From Kordia sp045105435 (GTDB lineage Bacteria; Bacteroidota; Bacteroidia; Flavobacteriales; Flavobacteriaceae), in NCBI RefSeq assembly GCF_045105435.1, contig NZ_JBGCDL010000047.1, positions 1 through 64,000 of the forward strand: DNA of 64,000 bases, in the 5' to 3' direction. The notes beneath the pieces are model-generated. The model was not told where the DNA came from and ran no database searches. It worked only from the letters and a program-made list of their open reading frames with translations. Shown here piece after piece: positions 1 to 9,089 of this stretch (its first letter is position 1; each line of letters begins with the position of its first letter). The position numbers were made by a program, and so were the translations under genes.

Positions 1-1805
1 TTGTTATCAGCATATAATGTTAATGTAACATTTGCTAATCCAGCTTCTCCGTTATCTAAGATAGCGTCTTCGTTGTTGTCATCATAAACAGTTCCGAAAA
101 CATCATAGTTTACAGGAATTAATGCTTCATTGATTCCAAAATTAACATGTACATCATTTGTAGAACCTGTTACGTCAACAACTTCTGGAGTTGTAGATGT
201 GTAAGTTGTAGTTGGTGTATTGTTTGGTACAGTTACAGAAACTAATGTTTCAGCTACCTCAACATTGTTAAATATATAAGAACCGTTTGAACCTGTAACT
301 TGAGAATCAATTACTGTATCTCCAGAATCTAAAACATTATCATTATTGTTATCAGCATATAATGTTACTGTAATTCCTGAAGTTTGAGTTTCTCCTTGTC
401 CACTATTAAAGCTTCCGTTCTCGTTATTATCATCAAATACGAAACCTTCAATCTTGTAAGATACAGGTGGCGTTAAGTTGATATAATCAGATGCATCAGT
501 AATTCTACCAACATCTTCAGAATTTAATCCAGAAATCTCATTTAATGATCCTAACTGAATGCTGTTAAAAGTTCTTAAACTAGATGGCGCCGTATACTTT
601 TGTACAAAACTTTTTGTCTGATAAACGTTTTGAGGACAACCATGGTAGTAATATGTAGTGTATGTTCTTTTGTTTTTTAATAACTGTAGATTGCTGTGCT
701 TATCTTTAGCCATTTGAGCATAAACATCTTCGTTGTTAGCCCAGTCATATCTGTTGCTATTGAAGTTATATGCCTGTACTTGGTAAGAAGTAGCTGCGTA
801 CATTTGACCGTTATCACCAACAACGATATCTCCAAGTTCTCCTCTGTAAAGGAAACTAGAGTACCACCAGTTGTCATAAACTGGTCTTCCGTTTGCTACA
901 GATGTTGTTTGTCCAGAAGCATCAGATAATCCATTGAAACAAATCTCTAATAAGTACATGTAGTTGTTGTATGTACTGTGAGAATAACTTTGTGTATAAC
1001 CGTCCGAATAAGTTTGCGCAGTTGAGTTAGTACCTCTTTGTTGTAATTCACCGTCATTACCTGTAGCATTAGGGTCTTCTGGTAATTCTACTTCTGGAAT
1101 GTAATCGTTTACATTGTCATTCAATTCGTTTGCTTCTTCAGCTTCGATAATAGCGAAATCTTCAGGATTCTCTCCGTTTCCGTCTCTTCCTCCGTTATCC
1201 TCTTCAGTTGCCATAGCCACTGGAGTGCTCGTTCCTCTAGTAGTAAACATACCTGTCGACACTGTTCCTGCCGCTCTTTGGTTGTCACTTAACTCATCTT
1301 TAGGATTTGAGTTACCAGAAGTTCTTCTTCCATCTCTGTAGTAGTAGCAATACACAGGATATTCCATTGCGAAATATAATTTCCCGTTATAAAAAGTTCC
1401 TCCACCAGAAGCGAGACCTCTAGAAGAATACGCGTGACCAGTACCTGTAAAAAAGTGTCTTACTGATCCAAAGTTTTTATGTGTATTTGTGTACACATTG
1501 TAACCATAAATTGTCCAGTTGTAACTAGAGATATGGTTAGAAACGTAAAGAACCCATCCCGTAGCCTGATCACTAGCGATAGAGTTAATTTCGTTTACAT
1601 AAGGTGATGTTGCCAACAACGTAGCGTGGTACGTGTTCATGTCGAGGGCGTAAATTCTTTTTCCCGCAGAGATGATAACCGAGTTATCATTTGTGGTCAT
1701 CATTTCATTCTCGACAACATTTTCGCTTGTGGGCATTGAATTTGCGAAAACATTCGTCAGTCCTAATAAGGCTGTTAGGACCAAAAGAGTAATTTTAGTC
1801 TTCAT
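1..1805 (-). CDS. Secreted SdrD-B-repeat surface protein, 5' part only
   Basis: Partial gene: the 3' end lies beyond the left edge and about 601 residues are visible. Residues 1-21 form a Sec signal peptide (MKTKITLL...NVFA). Residues ~30-440 are rich in Tyr, Asn and Ser with an acidic stretch near 200-250; I do not recognise this domain. From ~448 there are SdrD-B/CNA-B-like beta-sandwich repeats, each opening with an acidic calcium-loop-like motif (VFDDNNENGSFNSG, VYDDNNEDAILDNG); the second copy runs off the edge. The repeat is exact in places at DNA level: 22 bases at 1-22 recur at 346-367, a period of 345 bp or 115 residues. Bacteroidota proteins of this build are usually large cell-surface or secreted adhesins, often exported by the type IX system; a C-terminal sorting domain would lie outside the window, so that route is inferred. 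The ATG at 1805 fits the signal peptide and a promoter box ~95 bases upstream. Confidence 0.85.
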   Translation of the reverse strand, partial: MKTKITLLVLTALLGLTNVFANSMPTSENVVENEMMTTNDNSVIISAGKRIYALDMNTYHATLLATSPYVNEINSIASDQATGWVLYVSNHISSYNWTIYGYNVYTNTHKNFGSVRHFFTGTGHAYSSRGLASGGGTFYNGKLYFAMEYPVYCYYYRDGRRTSGNSNPKDELSDNQRAAGTVSTGMFTTRGTSTPVAMATEEDNGGRDGNGENPEDFAIIEAEEANELNDNVNDYIPEVELPEDPNATGNDGELQQRGTNSTAQTYSDGYTQSYSHSTYNNYMYLLEICFNGLSDASGQTTSVANGRPVYDNWWYSSFLYRGELGDIVVGDNGQMYAATSYQVQAYNFNSNRYDWANNEDVYAQMAKDKHSNLQLLKNKRTYTTYYYHGCPQNVYQTKSFVQKYTAPSSLRTFNSIQLGSLNEISGLNSEDVGRITDASDYINLTPPVSYKIEGFVFDDNNENGSFNSGQGETQTSGITVTLYADNNNDNVLDSGDTVIDSQVTGSNGSYIFNNVEVAETLVSVTVPNNTPTTTYTSTTPEVVDVTGSTNDVHVNFGINEALIPVNYDVFGTVYDDNNEDAILDNGEAGLANVTLTLYADN

Positions 1806-1899
1806 TGATTTGCTGTTTAGTTAACTATTATATGTACCATCGTACACTAATAGGTTTTGTTTAAAATAAGTTTGGGGTGAGCGGCTTAATTCTCGAAGA

Positions 1900-1907
1900 C
1901 AAAAATA
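1900..1907 (-). promoter_or_regulatory. -7 promoter box of the SdrD-B-repeat gene
   Basis: Reading the minus strand, TATTTTTG matches the Bacteroidota -7 consensus TAnnTTTG and sits ~95 bases upstream of the start at 1805. The nearest TTG is 24 bases further upstream, longer than the usual 17-23, so only the -7 half is convincing. The implied 5' leader is ~85-90 bases. Confidence 0.45.
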
Positions 1908-2048
1908 TTTGGAATTCTTCTAATAAACAGACAACAGGTTTTTCTTTTAGATAAAACGTCATTAAAATCGAGAAAAAGCATTTTATGTAGTCCATAACTT
2001 ACGTTAATGTAGGTATTTACCTTATTGGTGTTACGGTTTCTGTGTTTA

Positions 2049-2969
2049 TTATGGATAAATATTGAAGATAAAACTAACAATCATTAGCAAAAGTAGTAAA
2101 GTATCGGCAATCCTTTTGTTTTCCATATTTTCTAGCAAATTTGCCATAAAAACGGCTAATGGAAATAGCAATAAAAGTTCCGTATTTTGAGTCACATTTT
2201 TAGCAAATAACACGTATGTAATCCCTATAAAAAACAGTGCTTTAGTTAGTAAAAAAGAAATCTTTTTTTGAGAAGAATACGTTTTGTATTTTAGAAAAAA
2301 TATTACAAAAATTATGCTAAAAAGCATGGTAATGAATAAATGTAGCGCAATTCGTCTATAACTTGTCGCTGAATAGTTAATTTTTATATCAAACTGAAAT
2401 AATGGGTTTATAAGAACGCTTTGCTCCATACTACATAGGTATACAATATATAAACCAATGACCACAACTACACCAATAAAAGGAACAAGCCAATTTTTAT
2501 AATCGCCCGATACATACATCAAAATTCCAACGTACAAAACAACAAAATATACTACAATCCACGAATCAAACAAAAGTGCTACACTTATATATAAGGATGC
2601 ATCAAATATTTTCTGTTTTACACTTCGTAACGATCCCAATGTAATAATCCGTCTAAAAGCAAAAAGCAACAATAAGTATATACAAACAATCTTTATATTG
2701 TCGAAAATAGAAGGAAATAATCCCAAAAAAATAGTTGCCAAAAAAAGCGCAAAATCGTTTTTCTGCGTCAAATCGTTCTTCTTTACAATGAAATTGGTCA
2801 TCAATAAAGAAAATAACAATAAAATTAATACCGGAATTTCTAATAATAACAAAGCATGCTCAAACACCTTATCACTTGAAAATAAGTGTATTACAAAATA
2901 CACAAGCAAAATTCCTGTGCAGAGAATAAAATTTATTGGTTTTGATTTGCCAAAAACGCTTGTTATCAT
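2049..2969 (-). CDS. DUF6427-family multi-pass membrane protein
   Basis: 306 residues of strongly hydrophobic sequence with roughly eight or nine predicted membrane helices and no recognisable catalytic motif. The N-terminus MITSVFGKSKPINF and the position divergent from a DUF6341 gene and next to purD match a flavobacterial neighbourhood in which the DUF6427 family is found; I assign the family from memory of that context and the opening motif. Function unknown; probably inner membrane. The 5' ends of this gene and the DUF6341 gene are 46 bases apart, so the two promoters must overlap. On the minus strand TATATTTA upstream of 2969 is a near-match to the -7 box. Confidence 0.75.
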   Translation of the reverse strand: MITSVFGKSKPINFILCTGILLVYFVIHLFSSDKVFEHALLLLEIPVLILLLFSLLMTNFIVKKNDLTQKNDFALFLATIFLGLFPSIFDNIKIVCIYLLLLFAFRRIITLGSLRSVKQKIFDASLYISVALLFDSWIVVYFVVLYVGILMYVSGDYKNWLVPFIGVVVVIGLYIVYLCSMEQSVLINPLFQFDIKINYSATSYRRIALHLFITMLFSIIFVIFFLKYKTYSSQKKISFLLTKALFFIGITYVLFAKNVTQNTELLLLFPLAVFMANLLENMENKRIADTLLLLLMIVSFIFNIYP

Positions 2970-2989
2970 TTGAGGTTTTTATATTTTTG
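2960..2989 (+). promoter_or_regulatory. Near-perfect Bacteroidota promoter for the DUF6341 gene
   Basis: TTG at 2960-2962, exactly 19 bases, then TATTTTTG at 2982-2989. This is the textbook -33/-7 arrangement of the Bacteroidota primary sigma factor. Transcription would begin near 2995, giving a ~20-base leader before the ATG at 3016. The -33 element lies inside the first codons of the divergent DUF6427 gene. Confidence 0.75.
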
Positions 2990-3015
2990 TAGTGTAAATA
3001 TAATATGATTTATCG

Positions 3016-3243
3016 ATGAACAGTCTATTTGAAGGAATTGCATACTTATTTGAAGAAATTTTATTTCTACCATTTAACGCATTGCGCGCATTAGAATTAG
3101 AGAGTTGGACATTAGCCAACGGATTAAATTGGATTTTTATGTTAATTGCTGCTGCCGCAATGATTTATTGGGTGAAGCAATTGAAAAAATTTGATAAAAA
3201 CGACAACGAACGTAAAGATGTAACTTCGCACTCTTATTTATAA
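3016..3243 (+). CDS. DUF6341-family small membrane protein
   Basis: 75 residues with the family's usual layout: an amphipathic N-terminal half (MNSLFEGIAYLFEEILFLPF...), one membrane helix at about residues 36-54 (NWIFMLIAAAAMIYWVKQL) and a charged cytoplasmic tail ending SHSYL. Function unknown. In flavobacteria this small protein is usually found near purD or upp genes, as here. It has its own strong promoter. Its stop codon shares the palindrome TTATAA with the stop of the convergent purD, so the two reading frames meet with no space for a terminator. Confidence 0.8.
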   Translation: MNSLFEGIAYLFEEILFLPFNALRALELESWTLANGLNWIFMLIAAAAMIYWVKQLKKFDKNDNERKDVTSHSYL

Positions 3244-4509
3244 GTCGAAACCAATATCTTTTCTATAATACATCTTATCAAAATGTAACTTTTTTATGTT
3301 TTGATAAGATTTTTTTATGGCTTCTCCATACGTTGGCGCGTGCGACGTAATAGCAATCACTCTTCCGCCATTGGTCAATACTTTTTCTCCTTCTAGTTTT
3401 GTGCCTGCGTGAAATACAATAGATCCTTCAATTGTTTCCGCTCCTGTAATTTCTTTTCCTTTTTCATACGCTTCCGGATATCCGCCAGAAACCACCATAA
3501 TTGTTGTAGCAGCTGCTGGTTTTATATTGATATCGATCTGATCTAAAGATTGTGTACCAACTGCTTCCAATACGTCAAGTAAATCATTTTCCAATCGTGG
3601 AATAACAACTTCTGTCTCCGGATCGCCCATGCGCACATTATATTCTATCACAAACGGATCATTTCCAACTTTGATCAATCCGATAAACACAAAGCCTTTG
3701 TACGGTAAGTTATCTTTTTGAAAACCTTCCACTGTCGGTTTGATGATGCGTGTTTCAATTTTTTTCATAAACTCCGCATCTGCAAATGGTACTGGCGATA
3801 TTGCGCCCATTCCGCCAGTATTTAATCCTGTATCACCTTCGCCAATTCGTTTGTAGTCTTTTGCCGTTGGAAGCGTCACATAGTTTTTTCCATCTGTAAT
3901 GACAAAACAACTGAGTTCAATTCCATCTAAGAATTCTTCAATGACAACTTTCGTACTTGCGTTACCAAATTTGGCATCGACCAACATTTCGCGTAATGCG
4001 TCTTGTGCTTCTTGTAAATCCTTAATGATCAACACGCCTTTTCCGGCAGCCAAACCATCTGCTTTTAATACATACGGCGATTGTAACGTGGTCAAAAATT
4101 CGCAACCAGCTTCTACAGTATCTTTGGTAAAACTTTCATATGCAGCCGTTGGAATGTTGTGACGCATCATAAATTTTTTAGCAAATTCTTTACTTCCTTC
4201 CAATTCGGCAGCTGCTTGTTGCGGACCAATAACGTGAATTCCTTTTAAGGCATCGTCATTCAAAAAATAATCGTGAATTCCGTTTACGAGCGGATCTTCT
4301 GGGCCTACCACAACCATTTCAATATTGTTTTCAATCGAAAATTTCCCAATCGCATCAAAATCGTTCACATGCATCGCTACATTTTCAGCAATTGCCGCTG
4401 TTCCTGCATTTCCTGGCGCAACATATAGTTTGCCTAATTTTGGACTTTGTGCCAATTTCCATGCAAATGTGTGTTCTCTTCCTCCTGATCCTAAAACAAG
4501 AATGTTCAT
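3238..4509 (-). CDS. purD: Phosphoribosylamine-glycine ligase (GAR synthetase)
   Basis: Catalyses ATP + phosphoribosylamine + glycine to GAR, the second step of de novo purine synthesis, in the cytoplasm. 423 residues, normal family length. Visible landmarks: N-terminal GSGGREHTFAWKLA (residues 7-20), GPEDPLVNGI (~69), ATP-grasp glycine-rich loop ADGLAAGKGV (~150), GDTGLNTGGMGA (~220) and metal/ATP-binding NVRMGDPETE (~293). The start overlaps the upstream glycosyltransferase gene by four bases (ATGA), so it is translationally coupled to the end of a polysaccharide operon; this is unusual company for a purine gene. No obvious promoter of its own between the two genes. Confidence 0.97.
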   Translation of the reverse strand: MNILVLGSGGREHTFAWKLAQSPKLGKLYVAPGNAGTAAIAENVAMHVNDFDAIGKFSIENNIEMVVVGPEDPLVNGIHDYFLNDDALKGIHVIGPQQAAAELEGSKEFAKKFMMRHNIPTAAYESFTKDTVEAGCEFLTTLQSPYVLKADGLAAGKGVLIIKDLQEAQDALREMLVDAKFGNASTKVVIEEFLDGIELSCFVITDGKNYVTLPTAKDYKRIGEGDTGLNTGGMGAISPVPFADAEFMKKIETRIIKPTVEGFQKDNLPYKGFVFIGLIKVGNDPFVIEYNVRMGDPETEVVIPRLENDLLDVLEAVGTQSLDQIDINIKPAAATTIMVVSGGYPEAYEKGKEITGAETIEGSIVFHAGTKLEGEKVLTNGGRVIAITSHAPTYGEAIKKSYQNIKKLHFDKMYYRKDIGFDL

Positions 4510-5276
4510 AGTTGTGTTGTTTGTTGTGGTTTTATAAAGAAATGTTCTATTAAAAATCGAATTAAATAAAAACCCGATTTGAAAGCCCCAAATTTAAGCG
4601 CCTTTCTGTAAATAGCATAGTTGTATTTTAATAAATTTAGTTTATTGGACGAAATCGAATTTTCACGCACACGATATCTTGCTAAAGGAGCTTCCAAACT
4701 ATAGGCAAAATCTACTTTTTTAAGTAATGCAAGCCACAATGCCCAATCTTGACGTTTCCGAATGTTTGGCATGTATACTTTACCGAGTTTTTCCGCATTA
4801 TAAATTCCCGTAAGGTTGCCAATATAATTGCTTTTAAGCATTTTTGAGAAATCTACTTTTGGCAATGCTTTGATCATTTTTCCAAGCGATTTTCCTTGCT
4901 CGTCCATCAATTCGTAACTCGTAAAACTCACGGCAATGTCTTTTTTTTGCATGAATGCGATTTGTTTTGTGAGCTTTTCTGGCTTCCACAAATCGTCTGC
5001 GTCTAAAAATGCAATATACGTTCCTGTAGCGTTTTCTATGGCAGTATTTCGTGCGATAGCGGCACCAGAATTGGTTTCCAATACATGAATTTTGATACGA
5101 TCGTCTAAAGCGGCATACTTTTGTAAAATGGCTACAGTTGTATCTGAGGAAGCATCGTCCACAATCACTAGTTCCCAATTGGTATAGGTTTGCGCACGGA
5201 CAGATGCAATGGTTTCCGAAATAAAGGCTTCGGTATTGTAAGTTGGCGTAATGACAGAAACTAACGGTTGATGCAT
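4506..5276 (-). CDS. Family 2 glycosyltransferase
   Basis: 256 residues. GT-A fold signature: PLVSVITPTYN at residues 4-14, UDP-binding acidic cluster VDDASSDT (~40-47), and metal-binding FLDADDLW (~91-98). Resembles WcaA/EpsE-type inverting transferases that add a sugar to a lipid-linked glycan at the cytoplasmic face. The C-terminal ~40 residues are basic and hydrophobic and may contact the membrane. It is separated from the WcaJ-like priming transferase gene upstream by two bases and overlaps purD downstream, so it is in the same transcript as both. Donor and acceptor cannot be told from sequence. Confidence 0.92.
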   Translation of the reverse strand: MHQPLVSVITPTYNTEAFISETIASVRAQTYTNWELVIVDDASSDTTVAILQKYAALDDRIKIHVLETNSGAAIARNTAIENATGTYIAFLDADDLWKPEKLTKQIAFMQKKDIAVSFTSYELMDEQGKSLGKMIKALPKVDFSKMLKSNYIGNLTGIYNAEKLGKVYMPNIRKRQDWALWLALLKKVDFAYSLEAPLARYRVRENSISSNKLNLLKYNYAIYRKALKFGAFKSGFYLIRFLIEHFFIKPQQTTQL

Positions 5277-5278
5277 AA

Positions 5279-6685
5279 TTAGTATGCCTTTTTTTCTCCT
5301 TTAACGATGTTGGCAATGGTTTCAAAGATAATTTTTATGTCTAAGAACAACGACCAATTTTCAATATAAAATATATCGTATTTGATACGATTAATGATGT
5401 CTTCATCATTTTTTATTTCGCCGCGATATCCTTTTACTTGTGCCAAACCAGAAATTCCAGGTTTTACGCTGTGGCGGAATACAAAGTTGTATTTGTCAAT
5501 TTTTTTGGCGTATTCTTTTGTGTACGGAATCATATGTGGTCTTGGTCCTATGACAGACATGTCGCCTTTGAGTACATTAAAAAACTGTGGCAATTCGTCA
5601 ATACTCGTTTTTCGGATAAATCGTCCAATTTTAGTCACGCGCGAATCTTGCTCCGTTACATGTTCGTAGTTAGAATCGTTGTTATTGGCAAGCGATCTAA
5701 ATTTGTAACAATTAAATTCTTTGTAATTGATTCCGTTTCGCACATGTCGGTAAAAAACAGGTCCTTTTGATTCTAATTTAATCAAAATTGCCATGAGCGG
5801 AATTAACCAAGAAAGCACGCAGATAATGATAATTAGAGAAAACGCAATATCAAATCCGCGTTTAATAAATCGGTTGATATTATTATTTAAAGCCGTTTCT
5901 TGAATTGATAATACTGGCAAATAATTGTAATAATCAGTTTTTAATCGCTTGGTAATCAGTTTTTTTGTGTTTGGAATGAACTTAATATTGATCATATTCA
6001 AACTCGCATATTTTACATAATCATTTACGTGTTTTTCCGAAAGTTCATCAATAGCGCAGTAAATTTCGTCGATTCCAGTTTCTTGTTCTATAAATTCAAA
6101 ACTCTCTTCAATCGTCCCTTTAATGAGTTCATTTTTTGTATCGCTAAAAATACCTAACAATTTATAACCAAGGTCTTTGTTGTTTCTAAACAAGCGCTCC
6201 AATTCTTGCGCACCGGCATTAAAACCAATAATAATGACTCTGCGAATGTTTCCATCTAAAACAGAGCGGTATTTTTTAAGTCCGTAATACCCAATTATTT
6301 TACCCAAACCGATAATTCCAAAACTCAGCATTAAGTATTTAAACGTGACAAATGCTGAAACATTGATACTTCTAAAAATACCGATAAATGCATACATAAT
6401 CAGCGTATACGCAAATAATTGTTTGATGACTAAGGATAAAATATGTGGCACCGACGAGAATCGATACACACTATAAAATCTTAAAAAGAAAGAAGATAAC
6501 GGCCAAAAAATAATGGTGTATATGATGAATAATAAGTGCTTATTATTCCAAAAACTCGATTCAAAAAAGTATAAATCTTGATCGTTAAAGTCAAAAAAGA
6601 AAAAGACAAGAATATTGATGACGCACAAGTCGAACACCATAAAAAATGGTCGCAGGAGCCATGAATATCTTCCTTTTACATGCAT
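5279..6685 (-). CDS. WcaJ-like polyprenyl glycosylphosphotransferase (full-length, priming)
   Basis: 468 residues, the usual length of the large priming transferases that move a sugar-1-phosphate from a UDP-sugar to undecaprenyl phosphate. N-terminal four or five membrane helices (to ~120), a nucleotide-binding-like middle domain with IIGFNAGAQEL (~150), one re-entrant membrane helix (~275-300) and the catalytic domain: KFRSL, IDELPQFFNVLKG, IGPRP and VKPGISGLAQVKGYRGE. By family the likely sugar is a hexose-1-phosphate (glucose or galactose), but this is not certain. One of three priming enzymes in the locus; the other two lack the N-terminal half. Three bases separate it from the UDP-xylose synthase gene. 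Confidence 0.93.
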   Translation of the reverse strand: MHVKGRYSWLLRPFFMVFDLCVINILVFFFFDFNDQDLYFFESSFWNNKHLLFIIYTIIFWPLSSFFLRFYSVYRFSSVPHILSLVIKQLFAYTLIMYAFIGIFRSINVSAFVTFKYLMLSFGIIGLGKIIGYYGLKKYRSVLDGNIRRVIIIGFNAGAQELERLFRNNKDLGYKLLGIFSDTKNELIKGTIEESFEFIEQETGIDEIYCAIDELSEKHVNDYVKYASLNMINIKFIPNTKKLITKRLKTDYYNYLPVLSIQETALNNNINRFIKRGFDIAFSLIIIICVLSWLIPLMAILIKLESKGPVFYRHVRNGINYKEFNCYKFRSLANNNDSNYEHVTEQDSRVTKIGRFIRKTSIDELPQFFNVLKGDMSVIGPRPHMIPYTKEYAKKIDKYNFVFRHSVKPGISGLAQVKGYRGEIKNDEDIINRIKYDIFYIENWSLFLDIKIIFETIANIVKGEKKAY

Positions 6686-6688
6686 GGT

Positions 6689-7675
6689 TTACATTCTTGT
6701 ATAGGTTGAAAAATCTTTGTGTTCTTTTTTGAATAATTCGCTTTCTGGCAACGATTTAAAATATTCGTACGTGCGTCGCATTCCTTCTTTTCGGTCTACT
6801 TTTGGTTCCCAATTAAGGATTTCTTTTGCTTTACGGATATCTGGTTTTCGCTTTAGCGGATCGTCTACAGGTAATTCTTTGTAAATTACTTTTTGCTCAG
6901 TTCCTGTCAAACTAATAATTTCTTCAGCAAACTCACCAATAGTGATTTCATGCGGGTTTCCAATGTTTATAGGTTCTACATAATCACTCATTAATAACCT
7001 AAAAATTCCTTCTACTTGATCGGTTATGTAACAGAATGATCGTGTTTGCGTTCCATCACCAAAAACGGTTAAATCTTCGCCGCGTAATGCTTGTCCAATA
7101 AATGCTGGAATTACACGTCCGTCGTTCAATCGCATTCGTGGTCCGTAGGTATTAAAAATACGCACAATACGCGTTTCCAATCCGTGAAAGCGGTGATATG
7201 CCATTGTAATGGATTCTTGAAAACGTTTGGCTTCGTCATACACACCGCGTGGTCCAATGGTATTTACGTTTCCGTAATATTCTTCGTGTTGCGGATGCAC
7301 TAACGGATCGCCATATACTTCGGAAGTAGAAGCAATTAAAATACGTGCATTTTTTTCTTTTGCCAAGCCTAATAAATTATGTGTTCCGAGCGAACCTACT
7401 TTTAAGGTTTGAATTGGAATTTTCAAATAATCTATCGGACTTGCCGGTGAAGCAAAGTGTAAAATATAGTCTAGTTTTCCAGGTACGTGTACAAATTTAG
7501 TAACATCGTGATGGTAAAACTGAAATTCTTTAAGATGAAATAAGTGTTCTATGTTACGAATATCTCCCGTAATAAGGTTGTCCATACCAATAACGTGATA
7601 TCCTTCATTAATGAAGCGATCACATAAGTGTGAACCTAAGAATCCTGCGGCTCCCGTAATTAGAATTCGTTGCAT
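6689..7675 (-). CDS. UDP-glucuronate decarboxylase (UDP-xylose synthase)
   Basis: 328-residue extended SDR enzyme. NAD-binding GAAGFLGSH (residues 8-16), TSEVYGDP with catalytic Ser/Glu (~117-124), and the YxxxK pair in YDEAKRF (~146-152). The RTYEYFK C-terminus and NIGNPHEITIGEFAEEI are typical of soluble UXS enzymes, which convert UDP-GlcA to UDP-xylose with CO2 release. It lies directly downstream of UDP-glucose dehydrogenase, its substrate supplier, so the pair forms a UDP-Glc to UDP-GlcA to UDP-Xyl route. RmlB-type dehydratase is the main alternative, less likely given the neighbour and length. Confidence 0.9.
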   Translation of the reverse strand: MQRILITGAAGFLGSHLCDRFINEGYHVIGMDNLITGDIRNIEHLFHLKEFQFYHHDVTKFVHVPGKLDYILHFASPASPIDYLKIPIQTLKVGSLGTHNLLGLAKEKNARILIASTSEVYGDPLVHPQHEEYYGNVNTIGPRGVYDEAKRFQESITMAYHRFHGLETRIVRIFNTYGPRMRLNDGRVIPAFIGQALRGEDLTVFGDGTQTRSFCYITDQVEGIFRLLMSDYVEPINIGNPHEITIGEFAEEIISLTGTEQKVIYKELPVDDPLKRKPDIRKAKEILNWEPKVDRKEGMRRTYEYFKSLPESELFKKEHKDFSTYTRM

Positions 7676-7696
7676 AGCATTGGTTGGTTTAGGGTT

Positions 7697-9007
7697 TTAT
7701 AATACGTCTTTACGTCCAATAGAAAAATAGGTAAATCCTTCTCTTTCCATGTCGGCTACGTCATATAAATTTCTACCGTCAAAAATGATCGGTTGGTTTA
7801 GGTTTTCTCTTAGTTTTTTGAAATTTGGCGTTCTAAATATGCTCCATTCGGTACAAATAATTAACGCATCTGTATTTTCAATAGCGCCGTACATGCTGTC
7901 TGCATATATTAATTTATCCCCTAATTTCTTTTGAACGTTTTCCATGGCTTCAGGATCAAAAACTTTCAGTTTTGCGCCTTTCGCTAGTAATTCGTCAATG
8001 ATATATAATGATGGCGCTTCGCGAATGTCATCAGTTTCTGGCTTAAATGCCAATCCCCAAAGTGCAATTGTTTTTCCTGTTAAGTCGTCTCCTAAGTGTT
8101 GTAATACTTTCGGAATTAACGCTGTTTTTTGCTTATTATTTACATTGATAACGGCGTCTAATATTTGAAAATTGTAATGGTTGTCTTTTCCTGATTTGTG
8201 CAATGCTTTTACATCTTTCGGAAAACACGATCCGCCATAGCCAATTCCTGGAAATAAGAAACGTTTTCCAATACGTGAATCTGTTCCCATACCGATACGA
8301 ACCTTGTCAACGTCTGCGCCTACTTTTTCGCAGAAGTTCGCAATCTCGTTCATAAAGGTAATTTTAGCCGCTAAGAACGAATTAGCAGCATATTTTGTAA
8401 GCTCTGCCGATTTTTCATCCATGATTAAAATCGGATTCCCCGAGCGTACAAACGGTTTGTATAAACGCTGCATGAGTTTTGTAGCACGTTCTGAACTTGA
8501 ACCAATAACAATACGTTCTGGTTTCATAAAATCGTCTACGGCAAAACCTTCGCGTAAAAACTCTGGATTTGATACTACGTCAAATTCAACTTTGGCGTGT
8601 TCGGCAATGACAGCAGTCACTTTTTCGGCAGTTCCAACGGGTACGGTACTTTTGTCCACAATAACGCGGTATTCCGTCATCAGTTTACCAATGTTTTTGG
8701 CAACACCAAGCACGTACGATAAATCGGCAGAACCATCTTCATCTTCTGGCGTTGGCAATGCTAAAAATATAATTTGTCCGTGTGCTAATCCATCTTCGAG
8801 TGAAGTGGTAAATTTTAAACGACCTGCGTTTATGTTTCTATCAAAAAGTATATCTAAATGAGGTTCGTAGATAGGAACTTCACCATTTTGCATTCGGGTT
8901 ACTTTGTTTTTATCAATATCAACACAAAGTACATCATTTCCAGTTTCAGCTAGGCACGTTCCTGTAACTAGTCCTACATATCCTGTTCCAACAACAGTTA
9001 TTTTCAT
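7697..9007 (-). CDS. ugd: UDP-glucose 6-dehydrogenase
   Basis: 436 residues. N-terminal Rossmann motif VVGTGYVGLVTG (residues 4-15), central dimerisation helix with catalytic Lys in FLAAKITFMNE, active-site Cys in GYGGSCFPKD (~255-264), and a C-terminal UDP-binding Rossmann domain (ALWGLAFKPETDDIREAP). Oxidises UDP-glucose twice to UDP-glucuronate with 2 NAD+. 21 bases upstream of UDP-xylose synthase. It differs from the two other nucleotide-sugar dehydrogenases in the window (35474 and 37847), whose Cys motif reads GGHCI and which belong to the UDP-HexNAc group. Confidence 0.95.
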   Translation of the reverse strand: MKITVVGTGYVGLVTGTCLAETGNDVLCVDIDKNKVTRMQNGEVPIYEPHLDILFDRNINAGRLKFTTSLEDGLAHGQIIFLALPTPEDEDGSADLSYVLGVAKNIGKLMTEYRVIVDKSTVPVGTAEKVTAVIAEHAKVEFDVVSNPEFLREGFAVDDFMKPERIVIGSSSERATKLMQRLYKPFVRSGNPILIMDEKSAELTKYAANSFLAAKITFMNEIANFCEKVGADVDKVRIGMGTDSRIGKRFLFPGIGYGGSCFPKDVKALHKSGKDNHYNFQILDAVINVNNKQKTALIPKVLQHLGDDLTGKTIALWGLAFKPETDDIREAPSLYIIDELLAKGAKLKVFDPEAMENVQKKLGDKLIYADSMYGAIENTDALIICTEWSIFRTPNFKKLRENLNQPIIFDGRNLYDVADMEREGFTYFSIGRKDVL

Positions 9008-9089
9008 GCGTTATTTTTTATTTCTTTTAAGCTTTAATTTCTAGTAAAATTAAGACTCTTTATTTGATATTTTATTTCTTAATCGTTCC

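Noticed and set aside
1886..2080. 64-residue minus-strand open frame
   Set aside because: Contains the promoter box of the SdrD-B-repeat gene and overlaps the DUF6427 end; no coding signs.
4834..5325. 163-residue minus-strand open frame
   Set aside because: Lies in an alternate frame of the GT2 gene; Cys/Arg-rich shadow.
8304..8861. 185-residue plus-strand open frame
   Set aside because: Antisense to UDP-glucose dehydrogenase; no motif.
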